Part shown: positions 11,020-20,366 of the stretch, piece after piece
Numbering within the stretch: position 1 is the first letter of the stretch
Layout of the letters: each line of letters starts with the position of its first letter
NCBI GenBank assembly: GCA_903945325.1
Contig: CAJAVE010000269.1
Coordinates: forward strand, 1-64,000
Direction: 5' to 3'
From: an uncultured beta proteobacterium
GTDB lineage: Bacteria > Pseudomonadota > Gammaproteobacteria > Burkholderiales > Burkholderiaceae_C
Length of the DNA stretch: 64,000 bases
The notes under the pieces: model-generated
Database searches by the model: none
What the model was told of the DNA's origin: nothing
Seen by the model: the letters and a program-made list of their open reading frames with translations, nothing else
Translations under genes and position numbers: made by a program

Positions 11020-11672
11020 GATGCTGCGTACTCCAAAGTTTTGACGCGACCCGCAAAATCAAGGCAAAACGTCCGGTTGATTTTGTCGCCGGAAGGCGCC
11101 TGGGTATCCACCAAATTGAAACTTGCACCAGTGGAAGAACTGGTGTTACCCCGCGCACTGAAAGTAATTGACCGAGTGCCTGAATTGCCATTCTGGAGGG
11201 AATAACGCGAATCGGAAGCTTCACGCACAAGAACGACTGTTTCAGCTGGAGTCGTTTTCGGGTTGGCGGTTGTTATGCTTGCATCGCAGCTGGGATTCAA
11301 AAAGACGATCCAGCCGACGCCCCATTCATCGCCAGTTGCAGTGCACTTCGGTGTGGCCAGACTGGAGTTGGACGACATGCACATCGTTACACACATATTG
11401 CGGTTGATCGCTTCGGACCGCGAGCGCTGCATCGCCATGGTGAAATCGGCGCTGATACCCCGCATGGCACTGCGTGAGACAAATGTGCCCAAGGCGGGTG
11501 CTGCCAGGGAGGCGATGATTCCCAATACGGCAATCGTCACGAGCAGCTCAATGAGCGTAAAACCGGCGTTTCGATAGGTAATGGGCATCATGACCATGAT
11601 TATGGGCGTAGCCAGGACAATCGTGCGGCCATTGGTCGCACCATGATGGCCGCATGTCGGAGACTTGCTCAC
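11010..11672 (-). CDS. fimT: type IV pilus minor pilin FimT/GspH
   Basis: First gene of the minor-pilin cluster. GFTLIELLVTIAVLGIIASL is the prepilin helix, and the segment MQRSRSEAINRN is the usual FimT/GspH signature. The start is uncertain. GTG at 11672 has an excellent AGGGGA site five bases upstream, but gives a 37-residue leader. ATG codons at 11597 and 11588 would give normal leaders of 9-12 residues, but lack a clear ribosome site. A 9-bp inverted repeat (11624-11632 with 11646-11654) lies in the disputed part. The gene is divergent from ribD with about 95 bp between the two start codons, so both promoters must lie in that short space. Confidence 0.85.
   Translation of the reverse strand: MSKSPTCGHHGATNGRTIVLATPIIMVMMPITYRNAGFTLIELLVTIAVLGIIASLAAPALGTFVSRSAMRGISADFTMAMQRSRSEAINRNMCVTMCMSSNSSLATPKCTATGDEWGVGWIVFLNPSCDASITTANPKTTPAETVVLVREASDSRYSLQNGNSGTRSITFSARGNTSSSTGASFNLVDTQAPSGDKINRTFCLDFAGRVKTLEYAASCS
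11624..11654. other. 9-bp inverted repeat in the 5' part of fimT
   Basis: TGCGGCCAT (11624-11632) and ATGGCCGCA (11646-11654) form a perfect stem with a 13-base loop. It lies after the GTG start and before the first ATG codons of fimT. If translation starts at the ATG codons this is a hairpin in the leader of the pilus operon mRNA. Confidence 0.5.
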
Positions 11673-11767
11673 TAAAATCCCCTAATGCGCATTTCATCCT
11701 CCGTCCGTCCGCCAGCCCCTTCAGCAGCCGGAGTGCCGTTGCGCTTCTGCCTCTTGCACTGCCGAGC

Positions 11768-12901
11768 ATGAGTTTGCACCCTTTCCTGGACAAAGCGCTG
11801 GACCTGGCCACTCAAAGCCTGACGCTCACTTCACCCAACCCGCGTGTCGGCTGCGTACTGACTGATTCCAGCGGCTTCATCCTTGGCCAGGGCCACACGC
11901 AACGCACTGGCGCTGCCCACGCCGAAGTGATGGCGCTTCGCGATGCCGCTGCCAATGGACGCTCAGTCGCTGGTGCCACCGCCTATGTCACGCTGGAGCC
12001 CTGCTCGCACCACGGTCGCACCGGACCTTGCTGCGATGCCCTGATTGCAGCGGGCATCACACGAGTAGTCGCGCTCCATGCGGACCCTAACCCATTGGTG
12101 GCGGGCCAAGGGTTTGCCAGACTGAGAGCCGCAGGTGCCGAGGTCGAGGTTTTGGCGGCAGACGAACCTCTGGCCATGCGGGCCCGGGAGCTCAATATTG
12201 GCTTCTTCAGTCGCATGATCCGGAAAAAACCGTGGGTGCGCATGAAGATTGCCGCCTCACTGGACGGAAAAACAGCGCTGAACAACGGCTCGAGCCAGTG
12301 GATTACTTCACCAGAAGCGCGGGCAGACGGTCATGCCTGGCGAGCCAGAGCCTGCGCCGTTCTGACAGGCATTGGCACCATTCTGCAAGATCGCCCCCGA
12401 ATGGACGTGCGGCTGGTTCAAACTTCCAGGCAGCCGCAGCTTGTCATAGTCGATAGCCGCCTGCAAACGCCACCAGATGCTACTATTTTTATAGCTGGTC
12501 GCGCAGTGTTTATATACTCTTCAGTCCAAAATGATGCCAAAAAGTTGGCACTGGAACAGCGCGGGGCAACGGTCATTTACTTGCCGGGCTCACACGCTGA
12601 TGGCACGCCAACCGGCAAGGTGGACTTGAGCGCCATGCTGTTGGATTTGGCTCAGCGTGAAATCAATGAATTGCACGTGGAAGCGGGTCATGGTCTCAAC
12701 GGATCCATGTTGCGAGAGGCATTGGTGGATGAATTGGTGGTCTATTTGGCACCCAAATTTGTGGGAAAAGGCCAGGAAATGGCCGACTTCGGCCCCCTGA
12801 TCAACCTCGACCAGTCGATGCAACTGGATTTTTCGTCAGCAATCCCCATCGGGCCAGATCTGCGCATCGTTGCCCGCGTGCGGGGTCGAGGCGTTTTTTA
12901 G
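11768..12901 (+). CDS. ribD: riboflavin biosynthesis deaminase/reductase RibD
   Basis: A 377-residue bifunctional enzyme for the second and third steps of riboflavin synthesis (deamination of the GTP cyclohydrolase II product, then reduction of the ribosyl chain). The N-terminal deaminase has the zinc site HAEVMAL (His near 51) and PCSHHGRTGPCC (Cys 79 and 88). The reductase half starts near RKKPWVRMKIAASLDGKTAL and includes GIGTILQDRPRMDVR. The start at 11768 is chosen because similarity begins at MSLHPFLDKAL. The frame is open further upstream into the fimT promoter region. Codons around 12479-12520 (ATIFIAGRAVFIYS) coincide with a partial copy of the interspersed repeat. It leads the rib operon, with ribE 43 bp downstream. 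Confidence 0.95.
   Translation: MSLHPFLDKALDLATQSLTLTSPNPRVGCVLTDSSGFILGQGHTQRTGAAHAEVMALRDAAANGRSVAGATAYVTLEPCSHHGRTGPCCDALIAAGITRVVALHADPNPLVAGQGFARLRAAGAEVEVLAADEPLAMRARELNIGFFSRMIRKKPWVRMKIAASLDGKTALNNGSSQWITSPEARADGHAWRARACAVLTGIGTILQDRPRMDVRLVQTSRQPQLVIVDSRLQTPPDATIFIAGRAVFIYSSVQNDAKKLALEQRGATVIYLPGSHADGTPTGKVDLSAMLLDLAQREINELHVEAGHGLNGSMLREALVDELVVYLAPKFVGKGQEMADFGPLINLDQSMQLDFSSAIPIGPDLRIVARVRGRGVF
12479..12520 (+). repeat. interspersed repeat, degenerate copy 2 inside ribD
   Basis: GCTAC, a T-rich loop and ATAGC are followed by TGGTCGCGCAG. This matches the first half of the repeat with few changes, while the CTAGAGGC end is not recognisable. It is read through in frame by ribD. Because the second half is missing, the match could partly be chance. 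Confidence 0.5.
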
Positions 12902-12944
12902 CCCTATGTCCAGGCACGGGATCAATCCCTGCGAAAATACTGCC

Positions 12945-13577
12945 ATGTTTACAGGAATCATCACCAGCGTGGGCCGCATAGCCTTGGTCCAGGCCTTGGG
13001 AAACTCGGACACCCACGGCAAGCGACTCACCGTTGTTTGCCCGGCACACTACCTCGACGACGCAGGCCTGGGCGATAGCATCGCCCTGAACGGCGCCTGC
13101 ATGACCGTGACTTCTATTGACATCACCACAGGTCAGTTCACCGTTGATATATCAGCTGAATCACTGCGCAAGACGGCTGGTCTTGATGCACCTGGCCCCG
13201 TAAATCTGGAAAAGGCGCTGCGAGCCAATGATCGCCTGGGTGGGCATCTGGTTTCTGGCCACGTCGATGGCATTGGCACCGTCACGCATTTCGCGCAAAC
13301 CGGCGAAAGCTGGGAACTTCGCGTTCTGACGCCCAAGGATCTTGCAAAATTTCTGGCGTATAAAGGCTCCATAACAATCAATGGTGTCAGTCTGACGGTG
13401 AACCGCATTGCGGATACGCAGACGGGTTGCGAAGCGAGCATCAATCTCATCCCCCACACCGTCGACAATACGGCTCTGAGCGCCATTTCAGTTGGTTCTA
13501 TGGTCAATCTGGAAATTGACTTGATCGCACGCTATGTGGAGCGCATGCTCAAAAGTAGCCCGTCCCTGACAGCCTGA
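12945..13577 (+). CDS. ribE: riboflavin synthase, alpha chain
   Basis: A 210-residue protein with the family's hallmark N-terminus MFTGIITSVG. It has two tandem lumazine-binding barrels: residues 1 to about 97 with LGDSIALNGACMTVTSI, and the rest with YKGSITINGVSLTVNRI. It dismutates two molecules of 6,7-dimethyl-8-ribityllumazine to riboflavin. The start is placed at the conserved MFTG, although the frame is open upstream. It lies 43 bp after ribD and 38 bp before the nitronate monooxygenase-like gene, all in one direction. Confidence 0.95.
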   Translation: MFTGIITSVGRIALVQALGNSDTHGKRLTVVCPAHYLDDAGLGDSIALNGACMTVTSIDITTGQFTVDISAESLRKTAGLDAPGPVNLEKALRANDRLGGHLVSGHVDGIGTVTHFAQTGESWELRVLTPKDLAKFLAYKGSITINGVSLTVNRIADTQTGCEASINLIPHTVDNTALSAISVGSMVNLEIDLIARYVERMLKSSPSLTA

Positions 13578-13615
13578 TTGCCGTCTCGGTCAACCCCTTT
13601 GTACAGAGGACAACA

Positions 13616-14857
13616 ATGAAACGTGTTGATGATTTCCGCTTGAAATTTGGCCGCAAGGAACTGGTGCCCATCATGATTGGTGGCATGGGTGTAGACATCT
13701 CTACGGCCGAACTTGCTTTGGAGGCGGCTCGCCTGGGTGGCGTTGGCCACATATCGGATGCCATGGTTCAGGACGTGTCTGATCGTCGCTTTGACACCGA
13801 GTTTGTCAAGGAAAAGACCAAGTTCTACAAGCACAACATCGATAACTCCGACAAAAGCCTGGTCCAGTTCGATATGGGACGACTGGCGGAAGCTACCAAA
13901 CTGCATGTAGGCAAGACCATGGAAGCCAAGCGCGGCGAAGGCATGATCTTCGTTAACTGCATGGAAAAACTGACCATGAACTCACCGCGTGACACCCTGC
14001 AGGTGCGGCTGAACTCGGCGCTGGATGCGGGTATTGATGGGATCACGCTCAGCGCAGGACTGCACCTCGGGTCTTTTGGGCTGATGGCCGATCACCCGCG
14101 ATTTCGGGATGCGAAGCTGGGCATTATTGTGTCGTCGGTTCGAGCCTTGCAGTTATTTCTGCGAAAGACAGCCCGATTGAACCGACTGCCGGATTTCGTG
14201 ATCATCGAAGGTCCCCTGGCTGGAGGGCACCTGGGTTTTGGCATGGACTGGGCGCAGTACGACCTTGCCACCATCGTGGCAGAGATTGCACAATTCCTCA
14301 AAACCGAACAGCTTGACATCCCGCTCGTGGCCGCGGGTGGCATTTTTACCGGAACCGATGCCACCAACTTTCTGGAAAACGGCGCTGCTGCGGTGCAAGT
14401 GGCAACGCGCTTCACGGTGGCCAACGAGTGTGGCCTGCCAGACAAAGTCAAACAGGAGTACTACAAGGCCAGCGAAGAAGACATCGTGGTCAATACCCTG
14501 TCACCCACTGGCTATCCGATGCGCATGCTGCGCAACACACCCGCTATCGGGTCGGGCATTCGCCCCAATTGCGAAGCCTATGGCTATATCCTGGATGGCA
14601 ATGGCAGCTGTTCCTATATCAACGCCTACAACGCGCAAATCGTGATCCACCCGGATGGCAAGAATATTTCTGTGCCAGACAAAATCTGCATGTGCACCCA
14701 TATGCGCAACTACAACTGCTGGACTTGCGGCAGTTTGACGTACCGTCTCAAAGACACGACCCGCAAGCTGGCTGACGGCTCCTACCAGACACTGAGCGCC
14801 GAGCACATCTTCAAGGACTACCAGTTCAGCGTTGACCAACAGATTTTGCTACCATGA
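13616..14857 (+). CDS. nitronate monooxygenase-like FMN enzyme
   Basis: A 413-residue protein of the NMO / 2-nitropropane dioxygenase family (FMN-dependent TIM barrel). Seen: [13 protein letters not shown] near the N-terminus, [17 protein letters not shown], and the FMN-phosphate loop [20 protein letters not shown] followed by QVATRF. The C-terminus carries a cysteine cluster near residues 358-372 ([15 protein letters not shown]), not usual for NMO as I know it. It could bind metal or form disulfides. The gene sits inside the rib operon and overlaps the next gene by ATGA. The product uses FMN, but a direct role in flavin synthesis is not established. Its substrate is unknown. Confidence 0.8.
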   Translation: MKRVDDFRLKFGRKELVPIMIGGMGVDISTAELALEAARLGGVGHISDAMVQDVSDRRFDTEFVKEKTKFYKHNIDNSDKSLVQFDMGRLAEATKLHVGKTMEAKRGEGMIFVNCMEKLTMNSPRDTLQVRLNSALDAGIDGITLSAGLHLGSFGLMADHPRFRDAKLGIIVSSVRALQLFLRKTARLNRLPDFVIIEGPLAGGHLGFGMDWAQYDLATIVAEIAQFLKTEQLDIPLVAAGGIFTGTDATNFLENGAAAVQVATRFTVANECGLPDKVKQEYYKASEEDIVVNTLSPTGYPMRMLRNTPAIGSGIRPNCEAYGYILDGNGSCSYINAYNAQIVIHPDGKNISVPDKICMCTHMRNYNCWTCGSLTYRLKDTTRKLADGSYQTLSAEHIFKDYQFSVDQQILLP

Positions 14858-15996
14858 ATTCCCAACAAGCTGTTTCCATTTCCCCTGTAGAAGACATCGT
14901 TGGCGACATGCGCGCCGGGCGCATGGTGATTCTGGTTGATGAAGAAGACCGCGAAAATGAAGGTGACCTGGTGCTGGCGGCGGACCATGTCACGCCGGAT
15001 GCCATCAACTTCATGGCCCGCTTCGGCCGTGGATTGATCTGCCTGACCCTGACCCGGGAGCGCTGTGAGCGGCTGCAACTCCCGCCCATGACCGCGCGCA
15101 ATGGCGACAAGAAAGGCACCGCTTTTACGGTATCAATTGAGGCCGCTGAGGGGGTCACCACCGGCATTTCCGCGGCTGACCGTTCGCGCACCATAGAGGC
15201 AGCGGTCGCAAAAAAAGCCGTCCCAGACGATCTTGTGCAGCCGGGCCACATCTTCCCCCTGCAAGCCGTAGATGGCGGCGTACTCATGCGCGCGGGCCAT
15301 ACTGAGGCTGGATGCGACCTGGCCGCCATGGCGGGGTGTTCACCCGCCTCCGTGATTTGTGAAATCATGAAGGACGATGGCACGATGGCCCGACTGCCGG
15401 ACCTGAAGCTTTTTGCCGCCGAACACGGTCTCAAGATTGGCACCATTGCCGACCTCATCGAATACCGCAGCAAGACCGAGTCCCTGATCCAGCAACTGGG
15501 ATCGCGCCCGCTGCAAACCGCTTTTGGCGAATTCACGGCCCATGCATTTCGCGACACCACCGGGTTTGGCGTGCATTTGGCCCTCGTCAAAGGTACATGG
15601 AGCACGACAGAATCGGTAGCGGTCAGGGTGCACGAACCCCTTTCGGTGCTGGATGCGCTGGAGACCGGGCGCACCATGCACTCCTGGAGTCTGGATGCCA
15701 CGTTGCTGCATATGCAACAGGAAGGCTCTGGCGTGGTCGTGCTGCTCAACTGCGGCGAAAGTGGTGAGCAGCTATTGGCACAATTTGACGGCACGGCGCA
15801 GTCGGCCCAGGCACCTGTGCGCGGACGCATGGATTTGCGCACCTACGGCGTCGGCGCCCAGATACTGCGCCAGTGCGGCGTGCAAAAGATGCGCCTGATG
15901 GGCAGCCCGCGCCGCATGCCCAGCATGACGGGTTACGGCCTGGAAATCACCGGCTACATCAACAAGAACAATCTTGCGGGACAGACCGAAGCGTAG
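14854..15996 (+). CDS. ribBA: 3,4-dihydroxy-2-butanone 4-phosphate synthase with degenerate RibA domain
   Basis: 380 residues. The N-terminal ~205 residues are an intact RibB domain: [16 protein letters not shown], the acidic loop for metal and ribulose 5-phosphate, then [11 protein letters not shown] and [10 protein letters not shown]. The C-terminal half is homologous to GTP cyclohydrolase II. It lacks the three zinc cysteines: where SECLTGD and RCDCG are expected, residues about 259-280 read [20 protein letters not shown]. The GTP cyclohydrolase reaction is therefore probably not done by this protein, and a separate RibA should exist elsewhere. The start overlaps the NMO stop (ATGA), so translation is likely coupled. 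Confidence 0.9.
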   Translation: MNSQQAVSISPVEDIVGDMRAGRMVILVDEEDRENEGDLVLAADHVTPDAINFMARFGRGLICLTLTRERCERLQLPPMTARNGDKKGTAFTVSIEAAEGVTTGISAADRSRTIEAAVAKKAVPDDLVQPGHIFPLQAVDGGVLMRAGHTEAGCDLAAMAGCSPASVICEIMKDDGTMARLPDLKLFAAEHGLKIGTIADLIEYRSKTESLIQQLGSRPLQTAFGEFTAHAFRDTTGFGVHLALVKGTWSTTESVAVRVHEPLSVLDALETGRTMHSWSLDATLLHMQQEGSGVVVLLNCGESGEQLLAQFDGTAQSAQAPVRGRMDLRTYGVGAQILRQCGVQKMRLMGSPRRMPSMTGYGLEITGYINKNNLAGQTEA

Positions 15997-16033
15997 CGCC
16001 GCTCTGTCCTCAACACATCCAGGAATCCACAAT

Positions 16034-16507
16034 ATGTTTGGCGCAGACAAGGGCAATGTAGCCTCTACCGACGACCGCATGAACGGCAAGAGACTCAAGA
16101 TTGGCATTGTGCAGGCTCGCTTCAACGCTGCCATTACCGACACGTTGGCCCAGGCCTGCAAGCTTGAGTTGCTGGCACTGGGCGTTGCCGAGAAAGACAT
16201 CGATCATGTGACCGTTCCAGGTGCGCTGGAAGTACCGGTTGCGCTACAGGCTCTGGCTGAAAAGGCCGGCTACGACGCGCTGGTCGCCATTGGGTGCATC
16301 GTCCGGGGTGAAACCTACCACTTTGAACTGGTGGCCAACGAATCGGGTGCCGGCGTAACCCGGGTATCCCTGGATTACCAGTTGCCCATTGCCAACGCGA
16401 TTTTGACCACTGAGGACATGCCACAGGCCGTTGCCCGTCAGGAAGAAAAAGGGCGTGATGCCGCCCGCGTTGCCATCGAAATGGCCAATCTGCTGGAGTC
16501 TTTCTAA
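16034..16507 (+). CDS. ribH: 6,7-dimethyl-8-ribityllumazine synthase
   Basis: A 157-residue lumazine synthase, the normal length for the icosahedral or pentameric enzyme. Motifs seen: [13 protein letters not shown] (substrate phosphate side), [16 protein letters not shown], and [20 protein letters not shown] with the catalytic His. It condenses the RibD-pathway pyrimidine with the RibB product, and its product feeds RibE. The start is taken at MFGADKGN. It ends by overlapping nusB (TAATG). Confidence 0.95.
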   Translation: MFGADKGNVASTDDRMNGKRLKIGIVQARFNAAITDTLAQACKLELLALGVAEKDIDHVTVPGALEVPVALQALAEKAGYDALVAIGCIVRGETYHFELVANESGAGVTRVSLDYQLPIANAILTTEDMPQAVARQEEKGRDAARVAIEMANLLESF

Positions 16508-17049
16508 TGAGTGACATGAAACCACCCGCTGCTGCCAAGCGCCCTCCCCGCCAGTCCCGCTCGGGCCTGACGAGTACCGGCGCACGCAAGGCCGGCAGCA
16601 AGTCGGACCGCAGCCGCGCGCGCGAATTCGCATTGCAGGGGCTTTACCAGAGCCTGGTAGGTGGTAATTCGGTGACTGACATTGACCTCTTCACCCGTGA
16701 CCTGGCCGGGTTCAGCAAGGCGGACTCGGTCCATTTCGATGCCTTGCTGCAAGGCTGCGTCTCAGAGGCCATGCAGCTTGACGCTTTGATCGTTCCACTG
16801 CTGGACCGCCCCCTGGCCGAGATTTCTCCCATTGAGCACGCCATCATGTGGATTGGCGCCTACGAGTTCAGCCATTGCCCGGATGTGCCGTGGCGCGTGG
16901 TACTGAACGAGTGCATTGAACTGGCCAAAGAGTTTGGCGGTACTGACGGCCACAAGTATGTCAACGCCGTGCTTAACGGTGTCGCGCCCCTTTTGCGGGC
17001 TACGGAAATCGAGGCGGATCGGGGTCAGGGCAAAAAGCCCCGTACCTAA
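16507..17049 (+). CDS. nusB: transcription antitermination factor NusB
   Basis: A 180-residue all-helical RNA-binding factor of the rRNA antitermination complex. The NusB core starts near residue 38 ([13 protein letters not shown]). It continues to [20 protein letters not shown] and [28 protein letters not shown], the C-terminal signature. The N-terminal 35 residues are a basic Ala/Pro/Ser-rich extension. It directly follows ribH, the common ribH-nusB arrangement. Confidence 0.95.
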   Translation: MSDMKPPAAAKRPPRQSRSGLTSTGARKAGSKSDRSRAREFALQGLYQSLVGGNSVTDIDLFTRDLAGFSKADSVHFDALLQGCVSEAMQLDALIVPLLDRPLAEISPIEHAIMWIGAYEFSHCPDVPWRVVLNECIELAKEFGGTDGHKYVNAVLNGVAPLLRATEIEADRGQGKKPRT

Positions 17050-17069
17050 ATCGCCGGACCCCCAAGCCC

Positions 17070-18254
17070 ATGCAGATATCCTCACGCGCGCGAAAAATAG
17101 AACCCTTTTATGTCATGGAGGTCGCCAAGGCGGCCTCCGCGCTGGCTCGCGACGTAGCGCACACCGATGCGCCCATGATTTTCCTGAACATTGGCGAGCC
17201 AGATTTCACGGCGCCTCCGCTGGTGCAGGTCGCGGCCGAAAAAGCCATACGCGATGGCCAGACCCAATACACCCAGGCAACCGGACTGCTGGCCTTGCGC
17301 GAGCGCATCAGTCAATGGTATTTGGATCGCTTTCGGGTGACGGTGCCAGCCAGCCGGATTGTGGTGACTGCCGGCGCATCGGCAGCCCTGCATCTGGCCT
17401 GTATGGCCCTGATCGAGCCCGGTGATGAAATCCTGATGCCCGACCCCAGTTACCCCTGCAACCGGCACTTTGTCAGCGCCTCCGAGGGCAAAGCCATCCT
17501 GGTTCCCACCACGGCTGAAGACCGCTTCCAGCTCAGCGCAGCGCAGGTGCAGGCGGCTTGGGGGCCGCGCACGCGCGGCGTGTTGCTGGCATCACCCTCC
17601 AACCCCACCGGTACCTCCATTCACCCGGATACCCTGCGCGACATCCACCGCGTGGTGCAAGCAAAGGGTGGCATCACGCTGGTGGATGAAATTTACCTGG
17701 GCCTCAGTTTCGAGGCGCAGTACGGGCAAACGGCCCTGGCGCTGGATGAGCACATCATCAGCATCAACAGTTTCAGCAAATACTTCAACATGACGGGGTG
17801 GCGCCTGGGCTGGATGGTGGTGCCCGAGAAATTGGTGCCGGTCATCGAGCGGCTGGCGCAAAACCTGTTCATTTGCCCCAGCACCATTGCCCAGTACGCG
17901 GCATTGGCCTGCTTTGAATCCGAAAGCCTGGCGCTATACGAGCAGCGCCGTCAGGAATTCAAGGCGCGTCGGGACTACTTCCTACCCCAGCTCAACGCCA
18001 TGGGTCTGACCGTACCGGTCATGCCAGATGGTGCCTTTTACGCCTGGGCCGACTGCTCAGCAGCCTGTGCCAAGCTCGGAATCAAGGACAGCTGGGATTT
18101 TGCCTTTCATCTCATGAACCAAGCCCATGTCGCCATCACACCGGGGCGGGACTTTGGCACAGCGCAGACGGGGCATTTCGTGCGTTTCTCCACCGCGAGT
18201 TCCATGCAGCACCTTGAGCAAGCCGTTGCCCGTTTGCGGGCGCACCTTCTGTAG
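17070..18254 (+). CDS. class I PLP-dependent aminotransferase
   Basis: A 394-residue fold-type I aminotransferase. Seen: FLNIGEPDFTAPP (N-terminal substrate region), TAGASAALHLA (PLP phosphate), SPSNPTGT, VDEIYLGLSF, and SFSKYFNMTGWRLGW with the PLP lysine at 237. The C-terminus FVRFSTASS supplies the carboxylate-binding arginine. It follows nusB by 20 bp and is probably in the same operon. Its amino acid substrate cannot be told from sequence. It belongs to the AspC/DapL-like branch. Confidence 0.85.
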   Translation: MQISSRARKIEPFYVMEVAKAASALARDVAHTDAPMIFLNIGEPDFTAPPLVQVAAEKAIRDGQTQYTQATGLLALRERISQWYLDRFRVTVPASRIVVTAGASAALHLACMALIEPGDEILMPDPSYPCNRHFVSASEGKAILVPTTAEDRFQLSAAQVQAAWGPRTRGVLLASPSNPTGTSIHPDTLRDIHRVVQAKGGITLVDEIYLGLSFEAQYGQTALALDEHIISINSFSKYFNMTGWRLGWMVVPEKLVPVIERLAQNLFICPSTIAQYAALACFESESLALYEQRRQEFKARRDYFLPQLNAMGLTVPVMPDGAFYAWADCSAACAKLGIKDSWDFAFHLMNQAHVAITPGRDFGTAQTGHFVRFSTASSMQHLEQAVARLRAHLL

Positions 18255-18300
18255 CGCCCGCCCACCCTATTCCTGCCATTTGACACTGTGACACTTTGAC

Positions 18301-18993
18301 ATGAACCAAGACCTATCCATTCTCCATCTGGTGCTGAATGCCAGTTTTGTCGTGCAAGGCGTGATGCTGCTGCTCATGGTGGTGTCCGTCATGAGCTGGG
18401 CTGCCATCTTCCGCAAATTTTTTGCACTCAACCGCATCAAGACACTCAATGAAGTCTTTGAGCGCGACTTCTGGTCGGGCACCAGCCTGAACGACCTGTT
18501 TGCGTCAGCCTCCAAGAACGCCAGCCAGGTGGGGCCCATGGAGCGCATTTTTGCCAGCGGCATGCGCGAGTTCCAGAAACTGCGGGAGCGCCGAATCACC
18601 GATGTTGGCACCCTGATGGACGGCGCCCGCCGCGCCATGCGTGCCAGTTTTCAGCGCGAGATGGACGTCATTGAAACCAACCTGTCCTTCCTGGCATCGG
18701 TCGGCTCCGTCTCGCCCTATGTCGGCCTCTTTGGCACGGTCTGGGGCATCATGCACGCCTTTGTGGGTTTGGCGGCGTTGACACAGGTCACTCTGGCTAC
18801 CGTGGCGCCCGGCATTGCAGAAGCACTGGTGGCAACCGCTATCGGCCTTTTTGCAGCCATTCCCGCCGTCGTTGCCTACAACCGCTTTGCGCGCGATATC
18901 GACCGCATTGCAACCCAACAGGAGACCTTTATTGAAGAGTTCTCCAACATCCTGCAACGCAACGTGGGTGCGCAAGCCAGCGCTCCACGCTAA
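18301..18993 (+). CDS. tolQ: Tol-Pal system proton channel subunit TolQ
   Basis: A 230-residue inner-membrane protein of the MotA/TolQ/ExbB family. It has three membrane segments: near residues 14-38 (NASFVVQGVMLLLMVVSVMS), then after LASVGSVSPYVGLFGTVWGI, and PGIAEALVATAIGLFAAIPA. The conserved TVWGIM and GIAEALVATAIGL motifs are intact. With TolR it couples proton flow to TolA movement during outer-membrane constriction at division. tolR starts three bases after its stop. Confidence 0.95.
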   Translation: MNQDLSILHLVLNASFVVQGVMLLLMVVSVMSWAAIFRKFFALNRIKTLNEVFERDFWSGTSLNDLFASASKNASQVGPMERIFASGMREFQKLRERRITDVGTLMDGARRAMRASFQREMDVIETNLSFLASVGSVSPYVGLFGTVWGIMHAFVGLAALTQVTLATVAPGIAEALVATAIGLFAAIPAVVAYNRFARDIDRIATQQETFIEEFSNILQRNVGAQASAPR

Positions 18994-18996
18994 ACC

Positions 18997-19431
18997 ATGC
19001 CCGCCGTAACCCACCGCGGCCGTGGCCGTCGCACCATCAACGAGATCAACATGGTGCCCTTCATTGACGTGATGCTGGTGCTGCTGATCATCTTCATGGT
19101 GACCGCCCCCCTCATTACCCCCAGCATGATTGACCTGCCCAGCGTGGGCAAAGCATCGCGACAACCTGACCAGATTATTCAGATCATCATCAGCAAAAAC
19201 GACGGTCTGGAAGTCAAGATCAAGGACAAGACCACGCCATTGACGCTCAAAGACCTGGCCACCACGGTCAAGAGTGCCCAGGGGCCACGTGACGGGTCCG
19301 CAGCAGCCAACTCGGCCGTGGTCATCAGCGCTGACAAGAACGTGAAGTACGAAAGCGTGGTGAAGGTCATGGACACCTTGCAACGTGCAGGTATCCAGCG
19401 CGTCGGCCTGTCCGTCCAACTGGCCAACTGA
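18997..19431 (+). CDS. tolR: Tol-Pal system protein TolR
   Basis: A 144-residue ExbD/TolR protein. The N-terminal cytoplasmic part RRTINEINMVPFIDVMLVLL contains the single membrane helix with the channel Asp (in FIDVML). It is followed by the periplasmic domain, with VVISADKNVKYESVVKVMD. It pairs with TolQ as the peptidoglycan-facing stator. It sits between tolQ and tolA in the usual order. Confidence 0.95.
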   Translation: MPAVTHRGRGRRTINEINMVPFIDVMLVLLIIFMVTAPLITPSMIDLPSVGKASRQPDQIIQIIISKNDGLEVKIKDKTTPLTLKDLATTVKSAQGPRDGSAAANSAVVISADKNVKYESVVKVMDTLQRAGIQRVGLSVQLAN

Positions 19432-19466
19432 CAGACAGCGACCCGCCGCATCTCTGCATTCCCCCC

Positions 19467-20366
19467 ATGACCGCCATCACCGCACGCATGGAATTTGCAC
19501 CGCCCCCGACGAAGGGGCTCTTGCGTGCTTTCGGACTGGCAATTGTGGCCCACGGCCTGCTACTGATGGTCTTGACCCTGGGTTTGCAGTGGAAACGTGA
19601 TCCCGTTTTGGTCACGGTAGAGGCTGAGCTGTGGTCAGCACTGCCGGTACAGGCAGCACCGCCAGCGGTTCCCGAGCCCACTCCGATTCCGCCAGAACCC
19701 GTCCCTGAGCCAAAGCCGGTGGTTGCGCCACCGACTCCGTTGCCGCCCGCCGTTGACCCCAACATCGCCGTTGCGCAGGAAAAAGCAAGGCTCCAAAAAG
19801 AAAAACAGTTGCAGCTGGAGCTGGAAAAGCGCCAGAAAGACGCCCTGCTTGCCAAGAAGCGTGCAGAAGAATTGGAGGCCAAAGCGAAGAGCGAACGCGA
19901 AGAGCGCGACAAACTGGCCCGCGACAAGCAACAGCAACTCGCGCAGCAGAAGGCAACGACAGCCAAGTCCGAGGCAGACGCCAAGAAGCTTGCAGAGTTG
20001 CGCCAGCAGCAAATCGACCGCATGAACCGCCTGGCTGGGCAGTCGGGGGGGAGTGGTGCGCCCGAGTCCACGGGCACGGCCAAACAGTCATCAGGCCCGA
20101 CGGCCAGCTACGCCGGCCGCATCGCGGCACGCATCAAGCCCAACATCACCTATACCGAGCTGATTTTGGGCAACCCTGCTGCGGATGTCGAAGTGCGCAC
20201 CTCGCCCGACGGAACCATCATCAGCCGCAAGCTGGTCAAGTCCAGTGGCGTCAAGTCTTGGGATGATGCGGTACTCAACGCCATCGACAAGACGGAAAAA
20301 CTACCCCCTGACACGGATGGCCGGGTGATCCCTTCACTGGTCCTGGGCTTTCGTCCAAGAGACTAA
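19467..20366 (+). CDS. tolA: cell envelope integrity protein TolA
   Basis: A 299-residue protein. Layout: a short cytoplasmic N-terminus, one membrane helix (residues about 24-42, FGLAIVAHGLLLMVLTLGL), a Pro/Val-rich linker, and a long Lys/Glu/Ala/Gln coiled coil (about 95-190). The C-terminal domain starts at SYAGRIAARIKPN, with SPDGTIISRKLVKSSG, of the TonB/TolA type. It spans the periplasm to reach Pal and TolB. A second possible start lies at residue 8 (19488). tolB and pal do not follow here. Instead its stop overlaps the end of a convergent dehalogenase gene by four bases. Confidence 0.92.
   Translation: MTAITARMEFAPPPTKGLLRAFGLAIVAHGLLLMVLTLGLQWKRDPVLVTVEAELWSALPVQAAPPAVPEPTPIPPEPVPEPKPVVAPPTPLPPAVDPNIAVAQEKARLQKEKQLQLELEKRQKDALLAKKRAEELEAKAKSEREERDKLARDKQQQLAQQKATTAKSEADAKKLAELRQQQIDRMNRLAGQSGGSGAPESTGTAKQSSGPTASYAGRIAARIKPNITYTELILGNPAADVEVRTSPDGTIISRKLVKSSGVKSWDDAVLNAIDKTEKLPPDTDGRVIPSLVLGFRPRD

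Noticed and set aside
14600-14860. FMN riboswitch before ribBA
   Set aside because: The gene is preceded by coding sequence with an ATGA overlap and there is no room for an RFN element. None of its conserved blocks was seen upstream of ribD either.
20363-20366. tolA-dehalogenase overlap as a functional antisense pair
   Set aside because: The overlap is only four bases at the stop codons and is common for convergent genes.
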